Translations under genes and position numbers: made by a program
Shown here: positions 1 to 8,162 of the stretch, piece after piece
Position numbering within the stretch: the stretch's first letter is position 1
Layout of the letters: each line of letters starts with the position of its first letter
NCBI RefSeq assembly: GCF_002752675.1
Contig: NZ_CP024608.1
Location: 3,720,001 to 3,784,000 of the forward strand
DNA: 64,000 nucleotides
DNA from: Massilia violaceinigra
Lineage (GTDB): Bacteria > Pseudomonadota > Gammaproteobacteria > Burkholderiales > Burkholderiaceae_D
Direction: 5' to 3'
Notes under the pieces: generated by a model
The model's input: only the letters and a program-made list of their open reading frames with translations
What the model was told of the DNA's origin: nothing
The model's database searches: none

Positions 1-762
1 TTCCAGGTTGCGCACGACGCCCAGGATCTGGTTGTCGGCTTTGCCGACCGGCAGGCCTTCAGGCAGGGTCGGGCCGTTTTGCAGGCGCGTCTGGAAGAAC
101 AGGCGGCCCTTGGCATCCTTGTTGCCCAGCTTGGCCAGCGGGATGCCGTTTTCGATCGCGCCATCGTCGATGCTGCCGACCAGCGCGTCGAGCGTGCGCG
201 AGACCTGGCGTGCATTGCGCGCCACTTCCGACATGCCCTTTTTGTGGTCGTCCAGCTCTTCCAAGGTCATCATCGGCAGGTAGACATCGTGCTCTTCGAA
301 GCGGAACAGCGACGACGGGTCATGCATCAGTACGTTGGTGTCGAGCACGAACATCTTGGTCTTGCCGGTCTGGTCGGCGTTGCGGCTGGTGGACGACTTG
401 ACCGTCATCTCGACCGCCTTGTGCTTGGCCGGGTGCGGCGCTTCCAGGTCGATCGGCTGTTTTTCCTTGCCGCGGCCGGAAGGTTTGGCGACCGGGGTTT
501 CCATCACCAGGGGCGAGGAGACCAGTGGCGCGGGGGCGGGCGACGCGGCGACCAGGGCGGCCTGCTTGGCTGGCGCCTTGGCGCGCGTGGTTTTGGCCGG
601 CGCTTTGGCGACCGGTTCGGCCGCGATCTCGGCTACCGCGCTCAGTTTTGGTTTGGTGACCGGCACGGCCTGCACGGAGGCAGGCTTGGTGCGGTCGGCT
701 TTTGGATAATCTTCGGCCAGCAGCAGGGTGGCTGGCTTGGTGGGGATTTTTGGCAGTGGCAT
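1..762 (-). CDS. PhoH-family PIN/ATPase protein, N-terminal part (cut by window edge)
   Basis: Only the first 254 codons are present; the frame stays open to base 1. After an Ala/Lys/Pro-rich, probably disordered leader (about residues 1-130) comes a PIN domain starting MFVLDTNVLMHDP (D141), with acidic residues at E168-E169 (TLEELDDHKKG) that fit metal-dependent RNase sites. In this family the PIN domain is followed by a PhoH P-loop ATPase, which would lie outside the window. The likely role is RNA cleavage coupled to ATP hydrolysis in the cytoplasm, inferred from the family. The ATG at 762 was chosen because MPLPKIPTKPATLLLAEDYP reads like the usual start. It is co-oriented with the peroxiredoxin gene upstream. 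Confidence 0.85.
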   Translation of the reverse strand, partial: MPLPKIPTKPATLLLAEDYPKADRTKPASVQAVPVTKPKLSAVAEIAAEPVAKAPAKTTRAKAPAKQAALVAASPAPAPLVSSPLVMETPVAKPSGRGKEKQPIDLEAPHPAKHKAVEMTVKSSTSRNADQTGKTKMFVLDTNVLMHDPSSLFRFEEHDVYLPMMTLEELDDHKKGMSEVARNARQVSRTLDALVGSIDDGAIENGIPLAKLGNKDAKGRLFFQTRLQNGPTLPEGLPVGKADNQILGVVRNLE

Positions 763-1010
763 CAGAGTCTCAATCTAAAAAGGTGCAGGAGGATAGCCCG
801 GTGGCGTCGGCGCAGGCGGCGCTTGTGGCGGCGGGCTCGATGCGGCTGTGCGAACTAAGGGGGTGGTGGTCGGGCCCGGCATAGTGGCCGGGCCGGCAGG
901 CCGCCAGATTGGGATGATGCGGAATACGGAAGGTGTGACTCAAAATGGCTGGTGCAATCGGTTCTGCTGCGGGTTGATCGACAGGGTCCCCTGGCTTCGA
1001 GCCGTCCTGC

Positions 1011-1481
1011 TCAAGGTTGGCTCTTTACAAATTCCAGCACGTCCTCGGCGTGATTAGGGACTTTCACGCCTCTCCATTCTTTCATCAATTTACCATCAGC
1101 GTCAATTACAAACGTGCTGCGTTCGACCCCGCGCACTTGCTTACCGTACATATTCTTCATTTTCATCACACCGAACTGGAGGCACATGGCTTCCTCGGGG
1201 TCGGAAATGAGTTCGAACGGCAGGCCGAGCTTGGATTTGAAGCCTTCGTGCGAGCGCAGCGAATCGCGGCTGATGCCGTAGATTTCGGTACCGGCCTGCT
1301 GGAACTGCTCGTGCAGGTCGCGGAAAGCGATGCTTTCGGTGGTGCAGCCCGGCGTGTTATCTTTTGGATAAAAGTACAGCACGGTGTAGCGGGCAGGGCG
1401 GCCGGACAGCTGGAACGGCTTGTCGCCCGTCATGACGGCGGAGAAGTCGGTATAAGGTGCTGCAGTTTGGCTATCAGCCAC
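1011..1481 (-). CDS. bcp: Peroxiredoxin, Bcp/PrxQ family
   Basis: A 156-residue thioredoxin-fold peroxidase that reduces hydrogen peroxide and organic hydroperoxides in the cytosol. The motif FYPKDNTPGCTTES places the peroxidatic cysteine at C46. The resolving cysteine usually found five residues later is absent (I51), so this is either a 1-Cys form or uses C100 (EEAMC). The start is GTG at 1481-1479, supported by a GGAGAG Shine-Dalgarno five bases upstream. Length is normal for the family. It lies between phoH and the Mth938-like gene, all on the minus strand. Confidence 0.92.
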   Translation of the reverse strand: MADSQTAAPYTDFSAVMTGDKPFQLSGRPARYTVLYFYPKDNTPGCTTESIAFRDLHEQFQQAGTEIYGISRDSLRSHEGFKSKLGLPFELISDPEEAMCLQFGVMKMKNMYGKQVRGVERSTFVIDADGKLMKEWRGVKVPNHAEDVLEFVKSQP

Positions 1482-1671
1482 AGGTTCTCTCCTGAAGGTG
1501 AGTCAGCGCTGATTTTATACCCCGCAGCGCAACAGGGGAGGGGGAAACGTGTTTGGGCGGAGCAGATATGGGGGCGGGGTGCTCGATTGCAAGTGCCATC
1601 GTCGGTCCTGCCACTGCGAGGGCCGCCTTGGCGCGGGAACGACGGAGCATGCGACAGCAGTGCTACACAGA

Positions 1672-2052
1672 TTATCTAGCGTTGCCCAAAATCAGCGCCA
1701 AGGTCACCCTGCGCCCCTCGCCCATCAGAATGTTGTAGGTCCGGCACGCCGCCTTGTTATCCATGCACTCGCAGCCGATGCGCCGCTCCAGCAGTGCGGC
1801 GATCAGCTTCGGATGGACGAACCGTTGGCGGTCGCCGGTGCCGAGAATGACCACATCCGGCTTGTCCTGTTCGATTTTCTCGAAATGCTCGGCCGTCAGG
1901 GCCTCGAAATTGGGGACGTCCCAGGCGCGCGGTGGCGTTTCGGGCATCACAACCAGGCTGTAGTCGAAGCGCTGGGCGTTGATTTCGACCCCGGTTTCGT
2001 CGTAACCGGTCACGGTCTGGTATTGTTGGGTGGTGCTGGAATGGAGCTTCAT
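1672..2052 (-). CDS. Mth938-like domain protein (DUF498)
   Basis: A 126-residue single-domain protein. The segment EQDKPDVVILGTGDRQRFV, followed by MDNKAACRTYNILMGEGRRV, is typical of the Mth938/DUF498 fold, the family of mitochondrial complex I assembly factor NDUFAF3. The biochemical role in bacteria is not established. It has no signal peptide and should be cytoplasmic. It is divergent from the aminotransferase at 2278, with about 225 bases of shared upstream region, and about 190 bases separate it from bcp downstream. The Shine-Dalgarno is weak, so the start is less certain than the frame. Confidence 0.85.
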   Translation of the reverse strand: MKLHSSTTQQYQTVTGYDETGVEINAQRFDYSLVVMPETPPRAWDVPNFEALTAEHFEKIEQDKPDVVILGTGDRQRFVHPKLIAALLERRIGCECMDNKAACRTYNILMGEGRRVTLALILGNAR

Positions 2053-2277
2053 GGCATAGGCACTGAAAAGGTGATGCAGGGCACTTTGGCACTGCGCGTG
2101 GCGTTAGCATGCCACAAAGTCCAGTAAACCGCGAATTTTCGCGAAACGGACGTCAAAGCGATACCATTTCGCGTGTTTTTACCGAATTGTGACGAAACCG
2201 CAGGTTGATTAAATCGCCTCCTTTCGGCAGAATGGGTATTTTTCGCATGCAACAAAGCCACTGAACAGGGAAATATT

Positions 2278-3507
2278 TTGCGACCGATTCTGAAATCGAA
2301 CAAGCTCGACGACGTCTGCTACGAAATCCGCGGCCCCGCGCTGGAAAAATCCAAGCAGATGGAGGAAGAAGGCCACAAGATCATCAAACTCAATATCGGC
2401 AACCTGGCCGTGTTCGGTTTCGACCCGCCCGACGAGATCGTGCAAGACATGATCCTCAACATGCACGGCGCCGCCGGCTACACCGACTCGAAAGGCATGT
2501 TCGCGCCGCGCAAGGCCGTCATGCACTACACGCAGAGCAAGCACATCAGCGGCGTGACCATTGAAGACATTTACCTCGGCAATGGCGCGTCGGAACTGAT
2601 CGTCATGGCCATGAACGGCCTGTTGAACAACGGCGACGAAGTGCTCGTTCCAGCCCCGGATTACCCGCTGTGGACCGCGGCCGTGAGCCTGTCGGGCGGT
2701 AATCCCGTGCACTACGTCTGCGACGAGCAGGCCGGCTGGTATCCCGACATCGACGACATGCGCCGCAAGATCACCAGCAACACCAAGGCGATCGTGGTGA
2801 TCAACCCGAACAACCCAACCGGCGCGCTGTATCCGCGTGAAATCCTGCTCGAGATCATCGAACTGGCGCGCCAGCACCAGCTGATCATCCTGGCCGACGA
2901 AATCTACGACAAGGTCCTGTACGACGGCGAGCAGCACGACTCGATCGCGTCGCTGGCCGACGATGTGCTGTTCATTACCCTGAACGGCCTGTCGAAAAAC
3001 TACCGTTCGTGCGGCTACCGTGCCGGCTGGATGGTGGTGTCGGGCGAAAAACGCCACGCCAAGGATTACATCGATGGCCTGAACATGCTGGCCTCGATGC
3101 GCCTGTGCGCCAATGCGCCGGGCCAGTTCGCGATCCAGACCGCGCTGGGCGGCTACCAGAGCATCAACGACCTGGTAGGTCCCGGCGGGCGCCTGCTGCG
3201 CCAGCGCGACATGGCGCACAAACTCTTAACCGATATTCCGGGCGTGACCTGCGTCAAGCCAAAAGCTGCGCTGTACATGTTCCCGCGCCTCGACCCCGTG
3301 ATGTACCCGATCGCGGATGATCAGCAGTTTGCCTACGACCTGCTGGCCGAAGAAAAAGTCCTGGTGGTCCAGGGAACGGGCTTCAACTGGATCGCGCCGG
3401 ATCACTTCCGTCTCGTGTTCCTGCCCAATTCCGACGACCTGACCGACGCTTGCGGCCGCATTGCGCGCTTCCTTGACGGCTACCGACGCCGCCACGGGCG
3501 CGGCTGA
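2278..3507 (+). CDS. alaA: PLP-dependent aminotransferase, alanine transaminase (AlaA/AlaC) type
   Basis: A fold-type I class I/II aminotransferase of 409 residues, predicted to interconvert pyruvate and alanine using glutamate. It carries the Y69-TDSKG N-terminal substrate segment, NPNNPTGALYP (about 177-187), DEIYDKVLYDG (about 207-217) and the Schiff-base lysine K240 in LNGLSKNYRSCGYRAGW. The best start is TTG at 2278, preceded by AGGGA at proper spacing. Its stop is 22 bases before hom, so the two are probably co-transcribed, as is common in Betaproteobacteria. The symbol is by family resemblance; AlaA and AlaC are not separable here. Confidence 0.88.
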   Translation: MRPILKSNKLDDVCYEIRGPALEKSKQMEEEGHKIIKLNIGNLAVFGFDPPDEIVQDMILNMHGAAGYTDSKGMFAPRKAVMHYTQSKHISGVTIEDIYLGNGASELIVMAMNGLLNNGDEVLVPAPDYPLWTAAVSLSGGNPVHYVCDEQAGWYPDIDDMRRKITSNTKAIVVINPNNPTGALYPREILLEIIELARQHQLIILADEIYDKVLYDGEQHDSIASLADDVLFITLNGLSKNYRSCGYRAGWMVVSGEKRHAKDYIDGLNMLASMRLCANAPGQFAIQTALGGYQSINDLVGPGGRLLRQRDMAHKLLTDIPGVTCVKPKAALYMFPRLDPVMYPIADDQQFAYDLLAEEKVLVVQGTGFNWIAPDHFRLVFLPNSDDLTDACGRIARFLDGYRRRHGRG

Positions 3508-3529
3508 TACCTCTTCCAGATAAAGAACT

Positions 3530-4852
3530 ATGAAACCCATCAAAATCGGCCTGATCGGCCTCGGCGTAGTTGGTGCCGGCACCTTTAACGTCCTCAAACG
3601 CAACCAGGAAGAAATCCGGCGCCGCGCCGGCCGCGGCATCGAGATTGCGATGGTCGCGGTGCGCAACGTGGAACGCGCGCGCGGCATCGTGGGCACCGAC
3701 TGCGAAGTGGTGAACGACCCTGAACTGGTGGTCAACCATCCCGACATCGACATCGTGGTCGAACTGATCGGCGGCTACGACACGGCCAAGAACCTGGTGC
3801 TCAAGGCGATCAACAACGGCAAGCACGTCGTCACCGCCAACAAGGCGCTGCTGGCGCTGCACGGTAACGAGATCTTCGCCGCGGCCCAGGCCAAGGGCGT
3901 GATGGTGGCGTTCGAGGCGGCGGTAGCCGGCGGCATCCCGATCATCAAGGCGCTGCGCGAAGGCTTGACCGCGAACCGCATCGAATCGGTGGCCGGCATT
4001 ATCAACGGCACCACCAACTTCATTTTGTCCGAGATGCGCGACAAGGGGCTGGACTTCGCCACCGTGCTGAAACAGGCGCAGGAACTGGGCTACGCCGAAG
4101 CCGATCCGACCTTCGACATCGAAGGCGTGGACGCCGCGCACAAGGCAACCATCATCGCCGCGATCGCATTCGGCATTCCGGTGCAGTTCGACAAGGCGCA
4201 CGTGGAAGGCATCAGCAGCCTGCAGGCGATCGATATCCGCTACGCCGAGCAGCTGGGCTACCGTATCAAGCTGCTGGGGATCACCAAGCGCACCGTGGTC
4301 GATGGCGTGGAAGGAATCGAGCTGCGCGTGCACCCGACCCTGATTCCCGCCAAGCGCCTGATCGCCAACGTGGAAGGGGCGATGAACGCGGTGCTGGTGC
4401 AGGCCGACGCGGTTGGCGCCACGCTTTACTACGGCAAGGGAGCGGGCGCGGAGCCGACGGCGTCGTCGGTGATTGCCGATCTGGTCGACATCACCCGCCT
4501 GGCGACGGCCGATCCGGAATACCGCGTGCCGCATCTGGCGTTCCAGCCGAACCAGATGACCAACGTGGCGATTTTGCCGATGTCCGAGATCACCACCAGC
4601 TACTACCTGCGGGTGTATGTGAAGGATCAACTGGGCGTGATGGCCGACCTGACGCGCATCCTGGCGGACGCCAGGATCTCGATCGACGCGGTGCTGCAGA
4701 AGGAGCCGGGTGAAGGCGAAACGCGCACCGACATCATCATGCTGACGCACCAGACGCAGGAAAAGAACATCGATGCGGCGATCGGCAAGATCGAAGCACT
4801 TGGTGCGGTAGTGGGCAAGGTCGTCAAGATCCGCCTTGAAAACCTGAGCTAG
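3530..4852 (+). CDS. hom: Homoserine dehydrogenase with C-terminal ACT domain
   Basis: 440 residues. It converts aspartate semialdehyde to homoserine with NAD(P)H, in the threonine/methionine branch of the aspartate pathway. The N-terminal Rossmann motif GLIGLGVVGAGTF begins at about residue 7. The catalytic domain contains NKALLA, EAAVAGGIPII and YAEADPTFDIEG. A C-terminal ACT domain (YYLRVYVKDQLGVMADL, about 358 onward) probably gives threonine feedback control. In most relatives thrC follows immediately. Here the next gene is a convergent glycoside hydrolase and no thrC is present in the window. Confidence 0.96.
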   Translation: MKPIKIGLIGLGVVGAGTFNVLKRNQEEIRRRAGRGIEIAMVAVRNVERARGIVGTDCEVVNDPELVVNHPDIDIVVELIGGYDTAKNLVLKAINNGKHVVTANKALLALHGNEIFAAAQAKGVMVAFEAAVAGGIPIIKALREGLTANRIESVAGIINGTTNFILSEMRDKGLDFATVLKQAQELGYAEADPTFDIEGVDAAHKATIIAAIAFGIPVQFDKAHVEGISSLQAIDIRYAEQLGYRIKLLGITKRTVVDGVEGIELRVHPTLIPAKRLIANVEGAMNAVLVQADAVGATLYYGKGAGAEPTASSVIADLVDITRLATADPEYRVPHLAFQPNQMTNVAILPMSEITTSYYLRVYVKDQLGVMADLTRILADARISIDAVLQKEPGEGETRTDIIMLTHQTQEKNIDAAIGKIEALGAVVGKVVKIRLENLS

Positions 4853-4861
4853 CCGCCGTCG

Positions 4862-4879
4862 CCCCCGCGCAGGCGGGGG
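4862..4879. terminator. Repeat-derived hairpin between hom and the GH9 gene
   Basis: CCCCCGC-GCAG-GCGGGGG forms a perfect 7-bp stem with a 4-nt loop between two convergent stop codons. No T tract follows on either strand, so any terminator activity would be Rho-assisted or weak. With the following CCAAGTTC it matches the dispersed repeat seen at 53168. Confidence 0.45.
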
Positions 4880-4904
4880 CCCAAGTTCGACGAGGCGACG
4901 GGTA

Positions 4905-7403
4905 TTACGGCAACTTGCAGGTCAACTGCGCCACTTTGGTGGTGCATGCCCCATAGCTGTTTACTGCGCTGAAGCCATATACCCCGGTTCCCGCCGTCGC
5001 GCGTGGGGTCGCAAACCTCGCCTTCCCGTTCACCACACGCTGCTGCGCCCAGTTATCGGTACGCTGCACGCACACGATATTGCTCGCCAATCCACTCAAC
5101 GCCAGCGCACCGGTCGTCGGTTCGATCACGCAGGCATTCGGCTTGGTTTCCGCGCAGGTCGGGCCATCGCACTCGGCCGGCATGCTGGTCGCGTCCGGGT
5201 CCTGGCTGGCGTTGTACAGGAAACCGTGCATCGCCGTATTCCAGACCATGGTTTCCCAGGTGCTGAACTCACTGCTGTTAATCAGTGACCAGCCGTCGCC
5301 CCAGCGCCGCAGGACAGGCAGCTTGTCCCACGCCGGATACAGCTTGTTGCTCACCGCCGTCTGATAGGCCGCACCGCTGCGGCCCTCGGTCGGTCCGTAC
5401 ACCACGATCCCCGGCACATTGCCGATCGCCTTGACGTGCGGATCGGTGCCAGTGCCGTCACTGAGTCCGTGCTTGGTGAAGTATGAGTCCAGATGCGCCG
5501 GACTTTGCGGCGTGTCCGTTCCCAGGCCGGTCACGAACGACCGTCCCAAGGGATTCAGCCCCAGCGAAAAGTCGGCATACTGGCTGACCGCGTTGATGTA
5601 TGCCTGCTTCTTGGCGTCGTTGGCCGCGAACAGCGATGCGAACGCATACACGTCGGCATATTTGCCCTGCGTCGTGGTCGCGCCCCACGACAGGAATTTG
5701 CTTGCGCCCTGAGGGTATGCCTGGCTTTCCGGTGCCGGCCCGATATAGCCGCCGCTGTCGGCGAAGGAGACGATGCGGTTTTTGAGCGCCTGCGTCAACA
5801 CCGGATCGACGGCGCGGCCATGCGCCGTCAGGTAGCTGACGAAATGCACGCTCTGCACGGCGGCGCTGGCGTTGCCCGGTAAATACTGCTCGGGCCAGGT
5901 GCCGTTCTTGACGACGATCGCTTGCGCCGCGTTCTTGAACAGCGTGTGGTAGCGCTCCTCGCCGGTGGCCAGGTACAGCTGCAGCGCCGGATACATGAAG
6001 CGTGCTTTTGCCGCTCCCGGGGCCGCGGTCTTTTCCAGATACCTCCAGGCCAGCCTGGCGCGTTGCACCAGGGCGTTGGCGCGCGCGGCGTCGTGCGGGC
6101 GGATCACGCGCGCGGCGTGGGCGAAGATCCCGGCCGACAGCGCCGTGACTTCTTCGCTGACCGCCCAGGTGCCGTAACGCCCCGGATCGCTGGCCGCGCT
6201 GTGCACCCCGTAGGCCGGATGGCGGTTCATTTCGGTTCCGGCGCGCACGCCGCCCAACTGCGGATCGTGGGTATCGGTCACCTGCAGGTTCTCCCACGAC
6301 AGCACCGCCCACAAGGCTTCGTCGACGAAATCGGGAATGCCGTTGCCGGACTCCGGAATATTGTATTGACGATCGACGAAGTGGGTCGGGAAGGCATCGA
6401 AGTAGGACAGCATCAGGATCGGAATAATGGTGTGCATCGGGCGGCGGTCGAAGTCGCCGGCATCGTGATGGCCGCCGATCAGCGGCTTCATGACCGCGTT
6501 CGCCGGAACCGAAAGTACTGGCGTCGCCACCCACGGCGTGCGCGTATCGGCCACGGTGGCGTGGCACATCTCGCGTGTGAAGCGCGTGTAAGGCTGCTTG
6601 AGCGCCGTGCCGCAGCGCTGGTGATACATGCCGCGCGCGGAAACATAAGCGATCTTGCGGCTGGCGTCATCGCCGACGGCGAACGAGCGCGAACGCCCGC
6701 AACCGGGCACCGACACGAAATACGGGCCGCCCTCGCCCAACTGGTCGAGCCGCAGGCGGTAGACATGCTCGCCGGAGCTGGCGCCGGCGATGGCGGTATC
6801 GTCCTTGATGTATTGGGCTTCGCCGCCGAGCACTACTTTCCCGCTGCGTTCTTCGATCACCTCGTAGCGCGACCCGGCCGGCAGTTTGAGCGAGCCGGCG
6901 TCACCCAGGTAGGCGCCGAAATTGGCGAAGCGCGAGCTGGCCAGCTTGCTGTAGCCGGTCTGGTTGACCTTGATCGATTCGCACCAGGTGGAGCGGTTGT
7001 CGAAGGGCAGCCGCGTGGCGCCGTAGGGCGTGACGATGGTGTACGGCTGGCCCTGGACCAGCGGTTTGTCCAGCCGCAGATAGATCTTGTGGCGCACCGT
7101 CACGGGGAACAGGTTGGGACTGGCATTGGTCAGCGCCTTCTGCTCGTCGTACGGTGTCGACATGCGGCTGATCCCAAGCGCCACCCGGCTGTTGACAAGC
7201 CACTTGGACAGGGTCAGGTCGAGTACGTCGGGCTTGGTGGCCGTGCCGCCGGCTTCGTTGGTGGTGGCGGTCTGCACTTCGACCACGATGACCTGCGGCG
7301 CTGCCGCATGCACGCTGACGATGGCGGTTGCCGCATGGGCGAAAGACGCGCCCAGAACGGACGCGCCAATGCCGGCCGCGATTGATAAAGTAAAGGTATT
7401 CAT
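4905..7403 (-). CDS. Secreted glycoside hydrolase family 9 (endoglucanase-like)
   Basis: 832 residues with a Sec signal peptide (about 1-24, ending FAHA). Residues about 28-130 form an extra beta-rich region. An Ig-like CelD_N domain follows (IKVNQTGYSKLASSRFANF, from about 144), then the (alpha/alpha)6 GH9 barrel. GGHHDAGDFDRR (D314, D317) matches the GH9 aspartate motif, LGLNPLGRSFVTGLG (about 614-628) the substrate loop, and INSSEFSTWETMVW (E712 or E717) the catalytic acid region. The predicted activity is hydrolysis of beta-1,4-glucan or a related glucan outside the cell. A Cys-containing tail of about 80 residues follows the catalytic domain. The ATG at 7403 has GAGGAG upstream. Its promoter carries the operator described at 7427-7461. 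Confidence 0.85.
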   Translation of the reverse strand: MNTFTLSIAAGIGASVLGASFAHAATAIVSVHAAAPQVIVVEVQTATTNEAGGTATKPDVLDLTLSKWLVNSRVALGISRMSTPYDEQKALTNASPNLFPVTVRHKIYLRLDKPLVQGQPYTIVTPYGATRLPFDNRSTWCESIKVNQTGYSKLASSRFANFGAYLGDAGSLKLPAGSRYEVIEERSGKVVLGGEAQYIKDDTAIAGASSGEHVYRLRLDQLGEGGPYFVSVPGCGRSRSFAVGDDASRKIAYVSARGMYHQRCGTALKQPYTRFTREMCHATVADTRTPWVATPVLSVPANAVMKPLIGGHHDAGDFDRRPMHTIIPILMLSYFDAFPTHFVDRQYNIPESGNGIPDFVDEALWAVLSWENLQVTDTHDPQLGGVRAGTEMNRHPAYGVHSAASDPGRYGTWAVSEEVTALSAGIFAHAARVIRPHDAARANALVQRARLAWRYLEKTAAPGAAKARFMYPALQLYLATGEERYHTLFKNAAQAIVVKNGTWPEQYLPGNASAAVQSVHFVSYLTAHGRAVDPVLTQALKNRIVSFADSGGYIGPAPESQAYPQGASKFLSWGATTTQGKYADVYAFASLFAANDAKKQAYINAVSQYADFSLGLNPLGRSFVTGLGTDTPQSPAHLDSYFTKHGLSDGTGTDPHVKAIGNVPGIVVYGPTEGRSGAAYQTAVSNKLYPAWDKLPVLRRWGDGWSLINSSEFSTWETMVWNTAMHGFLYNASQDPDATSMPAECDGPTCAETKPNACVIEPTTGALALSGLASNIVCVQRTDNWAQQRVVNGKARFATPRATAGTGVYGFSAVNSYGACTTKVAQLTCKLP

Positions 7404-7426
7404 CGGTCTCCTCTTGTTGTGCGCAG

Positions 7427-7461
7427 ATTCTAGGCCGCCAGGAGTTACCGATCGATTACCG
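7427..7461 (-). promoter_or_regulatory. Putative direct-repeat operator and -10 box for the GH9 gene
   Basis: Read on the minus strand: CGGTAAT-CGAT-CGGTAAC (7461 to 7444), 11 bp, then TAGAAT (7432-7427). The 7+4+7 geometry puts the repeats over the -35 region, as for activators with OmpR/PhoB-type winged helices. The same layout recurs at 11444-11478 and 17189-17223. Confidence 0.6.
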
Positions 7462-7466
7462 ATATG

Positions 7467-8057
7467 TTATGTGGGCAGCGCGGCCTTCGCGCGCTCTTCC
7501 AGCGCCGTCAGGCTTGTCCGGGCTGCGCGGGCCTGCTCGCGTAGCGCCGCTGCCGCCGCCGGCAGCACCGGCAGCGTATCTTCCAGCGCTCGATGATAAG
7601 CACCCAGCAGGCGGCGATGCTCGAAAGCGGCCACCGCGCACTGCACCGCCAGCAGGAAACCCCCGGCATCGAACGGCTTGGCGATGAAGCGGTAAATATG
7701 GCCGGCATTGACCGCGTCGACGATGGCGTCGAGATCGAGGTAGGCGGTCACCAGAATGCGCAGCGTATCGGGCAGCATGACCGAGGTGCGCTCGAACAGC
7801 TGCACCCCGCTCATGCGCGGCATGCGGTGGTCACTCACGATGCACGCCAGCTCCTGCGACGGCGGCAGTTCGCCGATCAGGCGCAGGGCTTCCTGGCCGT
7901 CGCGCGCTTCGACCAGATGAAAGTGCGGGCGCAGGATTGCGGCCATGACGGAAACGTTGGCGTCCATGTCATCGACCAGCATGACGGTGTGGCGCGCGTC
8001 CGACAAAGCTTGCTGCCGATCGAACAGGGCCAGGTTTTCTGTTTTGAAAATTGCCAT
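7467..8057 (-). CDS. Stand-alone response regulator receiver protein
   Basis: 196 residues. A REC domain (about 23-130) has the acidic pocket at DD29-30, phospho-acceptor D76 (CIVSDHRMPRMSG), the conserved Thr in ILVTAY and Lys in RFIAKPF. The roughly 65-residue tail is Ala-rich and helical, without a recognisable output domain. It may act on a partner such as the propeller kinase at 17324, an inference from position. The start at 8057 (MAIFKTENLA) is where the receiver-type sequence begins; the frame is open further upstream but only as an antisense shadow of the next gene. It is divergent from the large activator gene. Confidence 0.85.
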   Translation of the reverse strand: MAIFKTENLALFDRQQALSDARHTVMLVDDMDANVSVMAAILRPHFHLVEARDGQEALRLIGELPPSQELACIVSDHRMPRMSGVQLFERTSVMLPDTLRILVTAYLDLDAIVDAVNAGHIYRFIAKPFDAGGFLLAVQCAVAAFEHRRLLGAYHRALEDTLPVLPAAAAALREQARAARTSLTALEERAKAALPT

Positions 8058-8162
8058 AGTTTTGAGAGAATAGTCATCCGGTCCGGCCGGCCGGGCGATA
8101 AGGCGTGGCGCTGTGCGCTCGTGTATTGTATACGCCTTCGGGCCCTGAACGACAGAGAGACC

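Noticed and set aside
3383..4750. 455-codon frame opposite hom
   Set aside because: Shadow of a well-supported homoserine dehydrogenase; no recognisable protein features.
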